Positions 18,857 to 27,495 of a DNA stretch of 64,000 bases are shown here, piece after piece. The position numbers and the translations under genes were made by a program. The stretch's first letter is position 1, and each line of letters starts with the position of its first letter. The notes below the pieces were generated by a model, which ran no database searches, was not told where the DNA came from, and worked only from the letters and a program-made list of their open reading frames with translations. Source of the DNA: G965195345 sp965277625 (lineage in GTDB: Bacteria; Pseudomonadota; Gammaproteobacteria; CAKMZV01); assembly GCA_965277625.1 (NCBI GenBank), contig OZ255827.1, forward strand, positions 1,984,001-2,048,000. The letters run 5' to 3'.

Positions 18857-19372
18857 TTAACTGCCTAACAGTTCTTCAACGGTTTTGCCTCGTTTGGCCG
18901 CAATATAGGCAGGATCGTGCATATCGACCAAACCTTTTATTGTTGCTCTGACCACATTAATTGGGTTGGTTGAGCCAATACATTTTGCGACAACATTGTG
19001 CACGCCAACCGCTTCAAAAACTGAGCGCATGGCACCACCTGCAATAACCCCTGTGCCTTCTGGCGCAGGAAGCATCAAAATCTTTGCTGCACCATGACGC
19101 GCAACAACTGGGTGCTGTAATGTGCCTTCCTTAAGAGCCACATTCGACAAATTACGTCGCGCTTGTTGCATGGCTTTTTTAATGGCCACTGGCACTTCTT
19201 TCGCTTTACCACGACCGATGCCGATTTGACCCGCACCATCGCCAACCACGGTCAACGCAGTGAATGAAAATATGCGTCCGCCTTTAACGACTTTTGAAAC
19301 TCGGTTTACACCGACCAATTTCTCAATGTAACCGTCTCCGGTATCCATCATCTCTGTATTTGCCATTGCCAT
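18857..19372 (-). CDS. rpsE: 30S ribosomal protein S5
   Basis: 171 aa (E. coli 167). It has the double-stranded-RNA-binding N-domain (VNRVSKVVKGGRIFSFTALTVVGD) and the block GTGVIAGGAMRSVFEAVGV. The loop with the Val-Lys-Gly-Gly residues linked to spectinomycin resistance looks wild type. Confidence 0.98.
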   Translation of the reverse strand: MAMANTEMMDTGDGYIEKLVGVNRVSKVVKGGRIFSFTALTVVGDGAGQIGIGRGKAKEVPVAIKKAMQQARRNLSNVALKEGTLQHPVVARHGAAKILMLPAPEGTGVIAGGAMRSVFEAVGVHNVVAKCIGSTNPINVVRATIKGLVDMHDPAYIAAKRGKTVEELLGS

Positions 19373-19378
19373 TCCTTA

Positions 19379-19732
19379 TTAAAAAACCAACCCATTCTCG
19401 CGAGCCGCATTTGCTAAGCCGCTCACTCTGCCATGGTATTTAAAACCTGATCGATCAAAAGCCACTTCTGAGCAACCGGCTTTCTTAGCACGATCTGCAA
19501 TGAGTTGACCCACGAGCACAGCGGCTTCAATGCCACCTGTACACTTGACCTTGCCTTTGACGACTTTTTCTAAAGTTGAACATGAAGCCACAACTTTAGT
19601 AAGGTCCGCCGTGAAGATTTGCACATAAATGTGTTGTGGTGTTTTATGCACACTCATTCTTGGCCGAGCAGAACTCTTAATGTAAGCCCGCGTCTTAGTG
19701 GCTCTGCGTTTTCTATTATGCACCTTATCCAT
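19379..19732 (-). CDS. rplR: 50S ribosomal protein L18
   Basis: 117 aa, standard length. 5S rRNA-binding protein with a basic N-terminus and the C-terminal block FDRSGFKYHGRVSGLANAARENGL. Located 6 bp before rpsE in the operon. Confidence 0.98.
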   Translation of the reverse strand: MDKVHNRKRRATKTRAYIKSSARPRMSVHKTPQHIYVQIFTADLTKVVASCSTLEKVVKGKVKCTGGIEAAVLVGQLIADRAKKAGCSEVAFDRSGFKYHGRVSGLANAARENGLVF

Positions 19733-19740
19733 GATTTACC

Positions 19741-20268
19741 TTATTTCTTCTTGACTTCTTTACGTCTGATGTACTCATTGGCATATCTAACGCCCTTACC
19801 TTTATAAGGCTCAGGTGGTCTGAACGATCTTATCTCGGCAGCCGCTTGTCCAACTTGCTGTTTATCAATGCCGCTGATGATGACTTCTGTTTGAGTGGGT
19901 GTCTGAATGGTCAAGCCTTCAGGCACAGGGAAATTAATATCGTGCGAAAATCCTAAATTCAGATTAAGCACATTGCCTTTCATTCTGGCTCTATAGCCAA
20001 CGCCGACCAATTCTAATTTCTTCTCAAAACCATCGTTTACACCGATGACCATGCTGTTTATAAGCGAACGTTCCGTTCCAGCAAATTGCCATAAGTCATC
20101 ATTTTCAACAGTGACTTCTAACTGGTTATTCGCATTTTTGACCACAACCCCTTTATAAACAGATCTTTGTAATGAACCTTTAGGGCCTTTTACAGCAACA
20201 TTCGCACCATCTACTTTCACTTCAACATTCGATGGGATGGTTATGGGCTGCTTTGCTACTCTTGACAT
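19741..20268 (-). CDS. rplF: 50S ribosomal protein L6
   Basis: 175 aa from the ATG giving MSRVAKQPITIPSNV, which matches the family start; the open frame extends nine codons further back but without family similarity. The C-terminal half carries the L6 signature region PEPYKGKGVRYANEYIRRKE. Located between rpsH and rplR. Confidence 0.97.
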   Translation of the reverse strand: MSRVAKQPITIPSNVEVKVDGANVAVKGPKGSLQRSVYKGVVVKNANNQLEVTVENDDLWQFAGTERSLINSMVIGVNDGFEKKLELVGVGYRARMKGNVLNLNLGFSHDINFPVPEGLTIQTPTQTEVIISGIDKQQVGQAAAEIRSFRPPEPYKGKGVRYANEYIRRKEVKKK

Positions 20269-20279
20269 CTTAAACTCCC

Positions 20280-20678
20280 TTAAGTCACCATACAAATAAT
20301 TTCACCACCAATCCCTTGTTCGCGCGCTTGCTTATCGCTCATCACGCCTTTGGAGGTGGAAATAATCGCCACGCCTAAACCATCTAACACATTGGGTAAA
20401 TTCGCACTTTTTTGATACTCTCTCAAGCTGGGCTTGCTTGTGCGTTGCAGGGTTTCAATCACTGGATTGCCCATATAATATTTCAAGGTGATGATAAGAT
20501 CTTTTTTGTTATTATCACGTTCTGCAGACTCAAAGGAAACAATGTAACCCTCAGATTGCAAGACACTGGCGATTTGCTCTTTAATTTTCGAGTGAGGCAT
20601 AGTGACACTCACTTTCTTGATGTTTTGGGCATTCCTGATACGGGTCAACATATCAGCAATTGGATCAGTCATACTCAT
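20280..20678 (-). CDS. rpsH: 30S ribosomal protein S8
   Basis: 132 aa (E. coli 130), starting MSMTDPIADMLTRIRNAQ. It has the C-terminal signature STSKGVMSDKQAREQGIGGEIIC. Primary 16S-binding protein and spc-operon regulator in enteric relatives. Confidence 0.98.
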   Translation of the reverse strand: MSMTDPIADMLTRIRNAQNIKKVSVTMPHSKIKEQIASVLQSEGYIVSFESAERDNNKKDLIITLKYYMGNPVIETLQRTSKPSLREYQKSANLPNVLDGLGVAIISTSKGVMSDKQAREQGIGGEIICMVT

Positions 20679-20705
20679 CTTATCGATATCCTTATAATTC
20701 TATTA

Positions 20706-21011
20706 TTACCAGCTGGCTTTTCTAATGCCAGGTATGTTACCAAACATAGCTTGCTCACGAATTTTGTTACGCGACAATCCAAATTTTCTAAAATGACCCT
20801 TGGGTCTGCCAGTCATGGCACAACGCAGAGTCAACCTAAATGGAGAAGAATCTCTGGGCAATTTTTGCAAGCCTTTTTGAGCTTCCATTTTTTCTTTAAT
20901 GGATACTTTGGGATCTTTAATGATCGCTCTCAAAGCCATTCTTTTTTCTTTGAACTTCTCAATCAGTTTGGCACGTTTTACATCACGTGCTTTCATACTT
21001 TGCTTTGCCAT
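20706..21011 (-). CDS. rpsN: 30S ribosomal protein S14 (zinc-free form)
   Basis: 101 aa, the long zinc-independent type without CxxC pairs. It has the conserved LPRDSSPFRLTLRCAMTGRPKG and RKFGLSRNKIREQA blocks. Between rplE and rpsH. Confidence 0.98.
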   Translation of the reverse strand: MAKQSMKARDVKRAKLIEKFKEKRMALRAIIKDPKVSIKEKMEAQKGLQKLPRDSSPFRLTLRCAMTGRPKGHFRKFGLSRNKIREQAMFGNIPGIRKASW

Positions 21012-21026
21012 TGATTCGGTACTTCC

Positions 21027-21566
21027 TTAGTCTTTAAATGGAAAATTGAATGCTTTAAATAAAGCCAACGCACTCTGGTCATTTTTTGCATCGGTCACAA
21101 AAGCAATATCTAAGCCCCGAATTTTGTCGATCTTATCGTAGTCAATTTCAGGAAAAATAATTTGCTCTTTGATCCCCAAGTTAAAATTGCCGCGACCATC
21201 AAAACTTTTGGGGCTGATCCCACGAAAGTCACGAACTCTCGGTAGGGCAATATTGATTAAGCGATCAAAAAATTCATACATCCGTTCATTTCTGAGCGTG
21301 ACCTTACAGCCAATTGGCCAACCTTCACGCACTTTAAAACTTGCAACGGAATTACGTGCATTTGTTTTAACGGGCTTTTGACCTGAAATCAGCATCAACT
21401 CATTGTATGCATTGTCAAGCACACCCTTATTGGTTATTGCTTCACCTACACCCATGTTTAAGGTGATTTTCAACAACTTGGGCACTTGATTGATATTCTT
21501 TAAGCCCAACGCCTCTTTGAGTTGTGGTCTTATTTCAGTTGTGTATTGTGTTTTTAAACGAGCCAT
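21027..21566 (-). CDS. rplE: 50S ribosomal protein L5
   Basis: 179 aa, same length as E. coli. 5S rRNA-binding protein. Family blocks LKITLNMGVGEAI, SVASFKVREGWPIGCKVTLR and RDFRGISPKSFDGRGNFNLG are present. Confidence 0.98.
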   Translation of the reverse strand: MARLKTQYTTEIRPQLKEALGLKNINQVPKLLKITLNMGVGEAITNKGVLDNAYNELMLISGQKPVKTNARNSVASFKVREGWPIGCKVTLRNERMYEFFDRLINIALPRVRDFRGISPKSFDGRGNFNLGIKEQIIFPEIDYDKIDKIRGLDIAFVTDAKNDQSALALFKAFNFPFKD

Positions 21567-21576
21567 CCTAAATTAC

Positions 21577-21897
21577 CTAACTAATCGTTTCATTGGTTGA
21601 TTTAAAAAACCTAACTTTCTTTCCGTCTTCAAAGCGGAAACCAACACGATCGCCTTTGTCAGTTGATGCGTTGTAGAGCTTGACATTAGAAATATCTAAA
21701 GAAGCTTCTCTTTCAATAACGCCACCTTGTTCATTCGCTTGTGGATTTGGCTTGACGTGTTTTTTGATCAAGTTAACCCCTTCGACATAAACCCGTGTTT
21801 TTTTCTTGCGCTCTACGAATCGCTCAATATTTCCACGCTTGCCTTTTTCCTTACCGGAAATGACAATGACTTCGTCCCCTTTCTTTAATCGATTCAT
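21577..21897 (-). CDS. rplX: 50S ribosomal protein L24
   Basis: 106 aa (E. coli 104). It begins MNRLKKGDEVIVISGKEKGKRG, the KOW motif of an assembly-initiating 23S-binding protein. Next to rplN in the spc operon. Confidence 0.98.
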   Translation of the reverse strand: MNRLKKGDEVIVISGKEKGKRGNIERFVERKKKTRVYVEGVNLIKKHVKPNPQANEQGGVIEREASLDISNVKLYNASTDKGDRVGFRFEDGKKVRFFKSTNETIS

Positions 21898-21907
21898 TGC
21901 TTACCTC

Positions 21908-22276
21908 TTATAAAACTTCTGGCGCTAAAGAAACAATCTTCATGAATTTGCTCGTTCTGAGCTCGCGCGTCACTGGTCCAAATATCCGGGTGCCAATTGG
22001 CTCATTCCGAGGATTCAATATAACCGCAGCATTGTCATCAAAGCGAATGACCGAACCATCAGGTCTGCGCACACCTTTTGCTGTGCGAACAACCAAAGCA
22101 CTGTGCACTTCGCCTTTTTTCACACGGCCGCGAGGCTCAGCTTCTTTAATAGAAACCTTTATGATGTCACCTATGCTGGCATACCGACGCTTGGAACCGC
22201 CCAGAACTTTTATGCACTGAACGCGTCTTGCGCCTGAATTATCAGCCACACTGAGCTGTGTTTGCATTTGAATCAT
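21908..22276 (-). CDS. rplN: 50S ribosomal protein L14
   Basis: 122 aa. It starts MIQMQTQLSVADNSGARRVQC, the invariant family N-terminus. First gene of the spc operon, but only 2 bp after rpsQ, so S10 and spc are probably read as one transcript here. Confidence 0.98.
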   Translation of the reverse strand: MIQMQTQLSVADNSGARRVQCIKVLGGSKRRYASIGDIIKVSIKEAEPRGRVKKGEVHSALVVRTAKGVRRPDGSVIRFDDNAAVILNPRNEPIGTRIFGPVTRELRTSKFMKIVSLAPEVL

Positions 22277-22278
22277 GA

Positions 22279-22542
22279 TTATTTACCTTCCGTCAATCTG
22301 CTGAAATTTTCCACCAGAACCCAAGATTTGTTTTTTGATAATGGACGGCATTCCTTCACAGTGACCTTGTCACCAATCTCGCAGCTGTTCTCAGCATCAT
22401 GCGCCATTAATTTTGTAAACCGTTTAACGTATTTTTTATACAAGGGATGCTTAACCCGTCTTTCAACTTGAACAACAATGGTTGCATCCATTTTGTTGCT
22501 GACCACTTCACCCGCTATAACACGAACATTCGTTGTACTCAT
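22279..22542 (-). CDS. rpsQ: 30S ribosomal protein S17
   Basis: 87 aa (E. coli 84). An OB-fold protein with GEVVSNKMDATIVVQVERRV and GDKVTVKECRPLSKNKSWVL. It overlaps rpmC by 4 bp. Confidence 0.98.
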   Translation of the reverse strand: MSTTNVRVIAGEVVSNKMDATIVVQVERRVKHPLYKKYVKRFTKLMAHDAENSCEIGDKVTVKECRPLSKNKSWVLVENFSRLTEGK

Positions 22543-22739
22543 TTATCACCTTCTTCTGTCTTACTATTGAGAATGGTTTTTACCCGTGCAATGTCCTTTC
22601 TAACGGTGTTGAGTCTGGCTGTGTTACTGTTTTGTCCAGAAGCCACTTGCATCCGAAGATTAAACTGTTCTTGCTTGAATCCAATGAGCGTAGCTTTAAG
22701 CTCATCCATAGATTGTTCCCTTAACTCACTTGCTTTCAT
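22539..22739 (-). CDS. rpmC: 50S ribosomal protein L29
   Basis: 66 aa (E. coli 63). A small two-helix protein at the tunnel exit: MKASELREQSMDEL and the signature region NTARLNTVRKDIARVKTIL. It overlaps rplP by 1 bp and rpsQ by 4 bp. Confidence 0.97.
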   Translation of the reverse strand: MKASELREQSMDELKATLIGFKQEQFNLRMQVASGQNSNTARLNTVRKDIARVKTILNSKTEEGDK

Positions 22740-23152
22740 TACATCACCATCCGTTTAACGAACATGGTTCCTACAGGTAATTTTGCCGCCGCTAATTCAA
22801 ATGCTTGGCGGGCCAATTCTTCCGAAACCCCTTGAATTTCATACATAACTGTGCCTGGTTGTACTTCTGAAACCCAGTACTCAACGGCACCCTTTCCTTT
22901 ACCCATACGAACTTCTAAAGGTTTTTCAGTTATGGGCTTATCTGGGAAAATGCGAATCCAAACTTTACCGCCTCTTTTAATACAACGAGTCATGGCACGT
23001 CTGGCAGACTCAATTTGGCGCGATGTAATGCGTCCTCTGGCAACCGATTTAAGACCGTACTCACCGAAACTCACCTTGTTTCCAGTGCTAGCAATCCCTC
23101 GGTTTCTACCTTTTTGAGTTTTGCGGTATTTTGTTTTCTTAGGCATTAACAT
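22739..23152 (-). CDS. rplP: 50S ribosomal protein L16
   Basis: 137 aa (E. coli 136). It starts MLMPKKTKYRKTQKGRNRG. The block with RIFPDKPITEKPLEVRMGKG and the Arg corresponding to the hydroxylated Arg81 region are present. Between rpsC and rpmC. Confidence 0.98.
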   Translation of the reverse strand: MLMPKKTKYRKTQKGRNRGIASTGNKVSFGEYGLKSVARGRITSRQIESARRAMTRCIKRGGKVWIRIFPDKPITEKPLEVRMGKGKGAVEYWVSEVQPGTVMYEIQGVSEELARQAFELAAAKLPVGTMFVKRMVM

Positions 23153-23164
23153 GGTATCAATTCC

Positions 23165-23875
23165 TTATGTTTTTTTCCGAACCTTACGACGCGTTTTTTG
23201 ATCATCATCTTGATTGGTAGAAAGGCGTTCTGGTTGTCTTTTTTGATCAAACTTCTCACCTTTAAATATCCATACTTTGATGCCAATCTTGCCGTAGGTG
23301 GTATTGGCTTCGCACACACCATAAGAGATGTCTGCACGAAATGTATGGAGGGGCACTCTGCCTTCGCGGTACCATTCGGTGCGTGCTATGTCAGCACCGT
23401 TCAAACGACCACCCACTGACACCTTGATGCCTTCGGCGCCTAAACGCATGGCATTACCAACAGCGCGTTTCATCGCACGTCTAAACATGATCCGACGCTC
23501 CAACTGACGAGCAATGCTCTCGGCTACTAAGGTTGCATCTAATTCAGGTTTTCTAATTTCTTCAATATTGATGCTCACGTTCATATCGACCAATTTGCTG
23601 ATCTCAGCCCGTAGCCTTTCAATGTCTTCGCCTTTTTTACCAATCACCACACCTGGACGAGCTGTGAAGATGGTTAAACGAAGATTATTATTCGTTAAAC
23701 GCTCAATTTTAATATCGGACAATGAAGCATTTGCCAAACGCTCAGTGATTAGCGAGCGAACAGCAATGTCGTGATTTAAAAACTTTGCAAACTCACGACG
23801 TTCTGCATACCAGATTGAATTCCAATTACGAGTAATGCCTAAACGCATTCCGATTGGATTGACCTTTTGTCCCAT
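23165..23875 (-). CDS. rpsC: 30S ribosomal protein S3
   Basis: 236 aa (E. coli 233). The KH domain (about 39-107, with GVVIGKKGEDIERLR) is followed by the C-terminal domain (GRLNGADIARTEWYREGRVP) and a basic tail. It lines the mRNA entry tunnel. Confidence 0.98.
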   Translation of the reverse strand: MGQKVNPIGMRLGITRNWNSIWYAERREFAKFLNHDIAVRSLITERLANASLSDIKIERLTNNNLRLTIFTARPGVVIGKKGEDIERLRAEISKLVDMNVSINIEEIRKPELDATLVAESIARQLERRIMFRRAMKRAVGNAMRLGAEGIKVSVGGRLNGADIARTEWYREGRVPLHTFRADISYGVCEANTTYGKIGIKVWIFKGEKFDQKRQPERLSTNQDDDQKTRRKVRKKT

Positions 23876-23885
23876 AAATTATTCC

Positions 23886-24218
23886 TTACTTCTCACCGAC
23901 CAAAACGGTAATGTGGCTGGTTCTTTTCAAAATTCTATTGGCACGTCCTTTGGCTCGTGCACGTAATCGCTTCATTGTAGGTCCCACATCGACATAAATC
24001 TTTTCAACAAAAAGCGAATCGATGTCGGCTCCTTCATTATTTTCTGCATTGGCAACGGCGGAATCTAATACTTTTTTAATAAGAACAGCGCTTTTCTTGG
24101 TGCTGAAATTTAAGATATTAAATGCTTTTTCGATGGATTCTCCGCGAATTTGATCCGCAACCAATCGCGCCTTTTGCGCTGAAATCTTTGCATATCTGTG
24201 TCTGGCCATGGCTTGCAT
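23886..24218 (-). CDS. rplV: 50S ribosomal protein L22
   Basis: 110 aa from ATG 24218 (MQAMARHRYAKISAQKARLV), same length as E. coli. The upstream in-frame ATG would overlap rpsS, and the GGGGAAG site is placed for 24218. Residues around KRLRARAKGRANRI form the tunnel-lining loop linked to macrolide resistance and look wild type. Confidence 0.97.
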   Translation of the reverse strand: MQAMARHRYAKISAQKARLVADQIRGESIEKAFNILNFSTKKSAVLIKKVLDSAVANAENNEGADIDSLFVEKIYVDVGPTMKRLRARAKGRANRILKRTSHITVLVGEK

Positions 24219-24219
24219 A

Positions 24220-24492
24220 TTACTTCCCCTTTCTTCCTGCGGCATGACCTCTAAAGGTCCTTGTTAGGACAAACTCACCGAGCTTGTGCCCTACCATGTC
24301 TTTGCTAATGAAAACGGGAACGTGCTCACGCCCATTGTGAATGGCAATGGTTAGCTCAACCATATTAGGTAAAATAGTTGAACGCCGTGACCATGTTTTA
24401 ATCGGTCTGGGTGAATTGTTTTTCTTGGCTTCATCGACTTTAGTCATCAAATGATGGTCAACAAAAGGTCCTTTTTTTACTGATCGAGACAT
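24220..24492 (-). CDS. rpsS: 30S ribosomal protein S19
   Basis: 90 aa (E. coli 92). It begins MSRSVKKGPFVDHHLM and has the conserved TWSRRSTILPNMVELTIAIH and GHKLGEFVLTRTFRGH blocks. Directly before rplV. Confidence 0.98.
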   Translation of the reverse strand: MSRSVKKGPFVDHHLMTKVDEAKKNNSPRPIKTWSRRSTILPNMVELTIAIHNGREHVPVFISKDMVGHKLGEFVLTRTFRGHAAGRKGK

Positions 24493-24496
24493 CTAA

Positions 24497-25333
24497 TTAC
24501 CCCTTTTTAGACTTTCTACGACGCACAATTAAATGATCGGTGCGTTTATTACTGCGTGTTTTGTAGCCTTTAGCAGGTGTGCCCCAAGGTGATACTGGAT
24601 GACGACCCCCTGAAGTTTTACCTTCACCACCACCATGTGGGTGATCAATGGGGTTCATAGCCACACCACGAACGGTAGGTCTAATGCCACGCCATCGTGA
24701 AGCGCCCGCTTTACCAAGCTTTTTCAAAGCATGTTCTGAATTACCAACTTCGCCAATGGTTGCTTTGCACGTTGCCAAAACTTTGCGCATCTCACCGGAG
24801 CGTAATTTCAAAGTGACATAAGCGCCTTCGCGTGCAACCAACTGAACTGAAACACCAGCACTGCGCGCCAATTGAGCGCCTTTACCAGGTTTCATTTCCA
24901 CACAATGAACAACGGTTCCTAAGGGAATGTCACTACAAGCGAGCGCATTACCAACTTGGATGGGTGCTTCATTACCAGAGACAACCGTATCACCAACTTT
25001 CAAAGATTTTGGTGCAATGATGTAGCGTCGCTCACCATCGATGTATTTAAGCAATGCAATTTCTGCCGTGCGATTTGGATCATATTCAAGTCTTTCAACA
25101 ACCGAATGGATGCCGTCTTTGTTTCGTTTGAAATCAATGATACGGAAGCGTTTTTTATGACCGCCACCCGTATGACGCTTGGTAATCCTACCTTGGTTAT
25201 TACGACCACCCGTCCGTTTTTTATCTTCGGTCAATGGACCGTAAGGACCGCCTTTGTGCAGTTCTTTATTGACAACCTTAACCGTGAATCGACGACCCGG
25301 TGATGTTGGTTTTAATTTAACAATTTTAGACAT
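24497..25333 (-). CDS. rplB: 50S ribosomal protein L2
   Basis: 278 aa (E. coli 273). Peptidyl-transferase-centre protein. The signature RGVAMNPIDHPHGGGEGKTSG, with the essential His, is near residue 225, and the C-terminus is basic. In the S10 operon between rplW and rpsS. Confidence 0.98.
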   Translation of the reverse strand: MSKIVKLKPTSPGRRFTVKVVNKELHKGGPYGPLTEDKKRTGGRNNQGRITKRHTGGGHKKRFRIIDFKRNKDGIHSVVERLEYDPNRTAEIALLKYIDGERRYIIAPKSLKVGDTVVSGNEAPIQVGNALACSDIPLGTVVHCVEMKPGKGAQLARSAGVSVQLVAREGAYVTLKLRSGEMRKVLATCKATIGEVGNSEHALKKLGKAGASRWRGIRPTVRGVAMNPIDHPHGGGEGKTSGGRHPVSPWGTPAKGYKTRSNKRTDHLIVRRRKSKKG

Positions 25334-25342
25334 ACTTGTTCC

Positions 25343-25645
25343 TTAACCAGCTTGTGTGTCACCTAAATCGATGCTTTGACCTTCTTGTAGCCGAACATAA
25401 GCTTTTTTCCAACTGCTTCTGCGACCTTTACGACCTCGGAAATTCTTAGCCTTCCCTTTGACGACAATCGTATTAACATCGGTCACTTCCACATTAAATA
25501 ACTTTTCAACCGCCGCTTTTACTTCTTCTTTGGTTGAATCTTTCGCCACCTTAAAGACAAAGCATTGCCCTGTCTGTGACAAATCCACTGCCTTCTCCGA
25601 AACAACGGGCGCGCGAATAACGTCTAACAGTCTTTCTTCGTTCAT
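25343..25645 (-). CDS. rplW: 50S ribosomal protein L23
   Basis: 100 aa, same length as E. coli. Tunnel-exit protein that docks SRP and trigger factor. It has the block EKAVDLSQTGQCFVFKVAKD and the basic loop AKNFRGRKGRRSSWKKAYV. It overlaps rplD by 4 bp. Confidence 0.98.
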   Translation of the reverse strand: MNEERLLDVIRAPVVSEKAVDLSQTGQCFVFKVAKDSTKEEVKAAVEKLFNVEVTDVNTIVVKGKAKNFRGRKGRRSSWKKAYVRLQEGQSIDLGDTQAG

Positions 25646-26265
25646 GCCAGTCTCTCTTCTAAGGATTTCAATGATGCCAGTGTGATAATAATTTTATCTT
25701 GACCAATCAATGTGATTGGTGCGACCCAATCTACTTCGACCAATCCAACTTTATGCAAGTTTCTTGAAGCCAGATAAAGATTATCATCCCAATTTTCAGT
25801 CACCAATAAGGCTTGAGATTCGTCCACTTTTAATGTTTTTAACAAGGTGGCCATCAATTTTGTTTTGGGTGATTCCAACGAAAGCGATTCGATGACGATC
25901 AATCGTTTGGTGCGATTCAATTCAGACAAGACTGAACGAAGCGCGCCTTGAAACATTTTGCGATTGACCTTTTGCTCAAAATTGCGATTGCTCGCTGAAA
26001 AAGTCACACCACCGCCTTTCCAAATAGGGCTTCGTGAAGTACCAGCGCGTGCTCTACCAGTGCCTTTTTGACGCCAAGGTTTTGCACCGCCGCCACGAAC
26101 CGCTGAGCGATTCTTCTGGGCTTTGGTTCCAGCGCGACTGGCAGCCATTTCTGCGACCAACACCTGATGCACCAATGTTTCATTGTAATCAGCTGAAAAA
26201 ACAGAGTCTAAAACCTCGACCTTACTGCCTTTTTTGCCATCTAGTTTGATTGTATCTATCTTCAT
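25642..26265 (-). CDS. rplD: 50S ribosomal protein L4
   Basis: 207 aa (E. coli 201). The tunnel loop GGGAKPWRQKGTGRARAGTSRS is intact. In E. coli L4 represses the S10 operon through a long leader; here the leader is short (see rpsJ promoter), so that control may be absent. It overlaps rplC by 4 bp. Confidence 0.98.
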   Translation of the reverse strand: MKIDTIKLDGKKGSKVEVLDSVFSADYNETLVHQVLVAEMAASRAGTKAQKNRSAVRGGGAKPWRQKGTGRARAGTSRSPIWKGGGVTFSASNRNFEQKVNRKMFQGALRSVLSELNRTKRLIVIESLSLESPKTKLMATLLKTLKVDESQALLVTENWDDNLYLASRNLHKVGLVEVDWVAPITLIGQDKIIITLASLKSLEERLA

Positions 26266-26912
26266 GCTGAAACCTCAGAAGGTTTTTTAACCGCGGGTTT
26301 TACCGTCACAATGCCTTGAATAAAACCTGGTACGGCACCGCTTATGAGCAATAAATTGTTTTCTTCATCGACTCGCACTACATGCAGATTTTGTACTGTT
26401 TTGCTGACGTTCCCCATTTGACCAGGCATTTTTTTGCCTTTGAATACTTTCCCTGGAGACTGGTTTTGCCCTGTTGAGCCAATGGCCCTATGTGACAAAG
26501 AGTTACCATGTGTACTGTCTTGGGTTTTGAAGTTATGGCGTTTAACACCGCCTTGGAAGCCTTTGCCTTTTGATACACCCGAAACGTCCACTCTTTGACC
26601 TTCACTAAACAGGTTCGCTGTAATGGCTTGTGAGATTTCAAACGTATCAGAAGAGGTTATTCTAAATTCTGCTAAGCCTCTCGCTGGTGAAACACCGGCT
26701 TTGGCATAAAATCCTGAATCGGGTTTATTTAAACGACTGGCTTTTTGGTCACCATAAGCAACCACAATGGCATCGTAACCATCACCTTCAGCTTTTTTAA
26801 TTTGGGCAACACGATTGTTGATGACTTCAACCACCGTCACGGGCACGGATTCGCCCGTTTCTTGGAAAATACGCGTCATACCGACCTTTCGGCCAATAAC
26901 ACCAATACTCAT
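26262..26912 (-). CDS. rplC: 50S ribosomal protein L3
   Basis: 216 aa (E. coli 209). It has IGVIGRKVGMTRIF at the N-terminus and the signature loop GFQGGVKRHNFKTQDSTHGNS reaching the peptidyl transferase centre, including the Gln (GSTGQNQSPGKV) methylated by PrmB in relatives. Confidence 0.98.
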   Translation of the reverse strand: MSIGVIGRKVGMTRIFQETGESVPVTVVEVINNRVAQIKKAEGDGYDAIVVAYGDQKASRLNKPDSGFYAKAGVSPARGLAEFRITSSDTFEISQAITANLFSEGQRVDVSGVSKGKGFQGGVKRHNFKTQDSTHGNSLSHRAIGSTGQNQSPGKVFKGKKMPGQMGNVSKTVQNLHVVRVDEENNLLLISGAVPGFIQGIVTVKPAVKKPSEVSA

Positions 26913-26976
26913 TTTTTCATCCTTTTTATATTTATAACAAACACACGAATTACGATTGACTCATGTGTTATCGCAA

Positions 26977-27291
26977 CTAACGCAATTCGAGATTAATCTC
27001 CACGCCTGCTGCCAAATTAAGTTTCATCAATGCATCCACTGTTTTTTCAGTCGGTTGCAAAATATCCATTAATCTTTTATGCGTTCTAATTTCCAACTGG
27101 TCTCTCGCATCTTTATACTTGTGCGGTGAAGCCAATATGTCAAAACGCTCTTTTCTGACGGGTAAGGGAATCGGTCCACTTACCTGTGCACCCGTTCTTT
27201 TAGCAGTTTCTACAATATCTCGCGCCGAATGATCAATGAGTTTATGATCAAAAGCTTTTAGGCGAATACGAATGTTCTGATTTGTTGACAT
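26977..27291 (-). CDS. rpsJ: 30S ribosomal protein S10
   Basis: 104 aa from ATG 27291 (MSTNQNIRIRLKAFDHKLID); E. coli has 103 aa. The longer open frame upstream lacks family similarity. S10 is also the transcription factor NusE. First gene of the S10 operon; the promoter lies about 75 bp upstream, and the repeat-rich island begins just beyond it. Confidence 0.97.
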   Translation of the reverse strand: MSTNQNIRIRLKAFDHKLIDHSARDIVETAKRTGAQVSGPIPLPVRKERFDILASPHKYKDARDQLEIRTHKRLMDILQPTEKTVDALMKLNLAAGVEINLELR

Positions 27292-27365
27292 ATCTTTTTG
27301 TAAATTCTGATTAAAGGTCAAAGGTGCTGACTAAATGTTCAATGGCTCAGTCAACAGGGGCGCGA

Positions 27366-27394
27366 ATTATATACGCTATTGTTCTTTCCAGCAA
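27366..27394 (-). promoter_or_regulatory. S10 operon promoter
   Basis: Minus strand -35 TTGCTG (27389-27394), 17-bp spacer, -10 TATAAT (27366-27371), then the GC-rich discriminator TCGCGCCCC, typical of growth-rate or ppGpp control. The leader to the rpsJ ATG is only about 70 nt, much shorter than the E. coli S10 leader that binds L4. Confidence 0.75.
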
Positions 27395-27495
27395 GCATTA
27401 ATTATGCAAAATTTTACAGAACTTTCAAATATGAGCTCATCACCTCAATTTATAGAATGAAAACACTGAAATCACCCTTCTTCTATGCAGACTAC

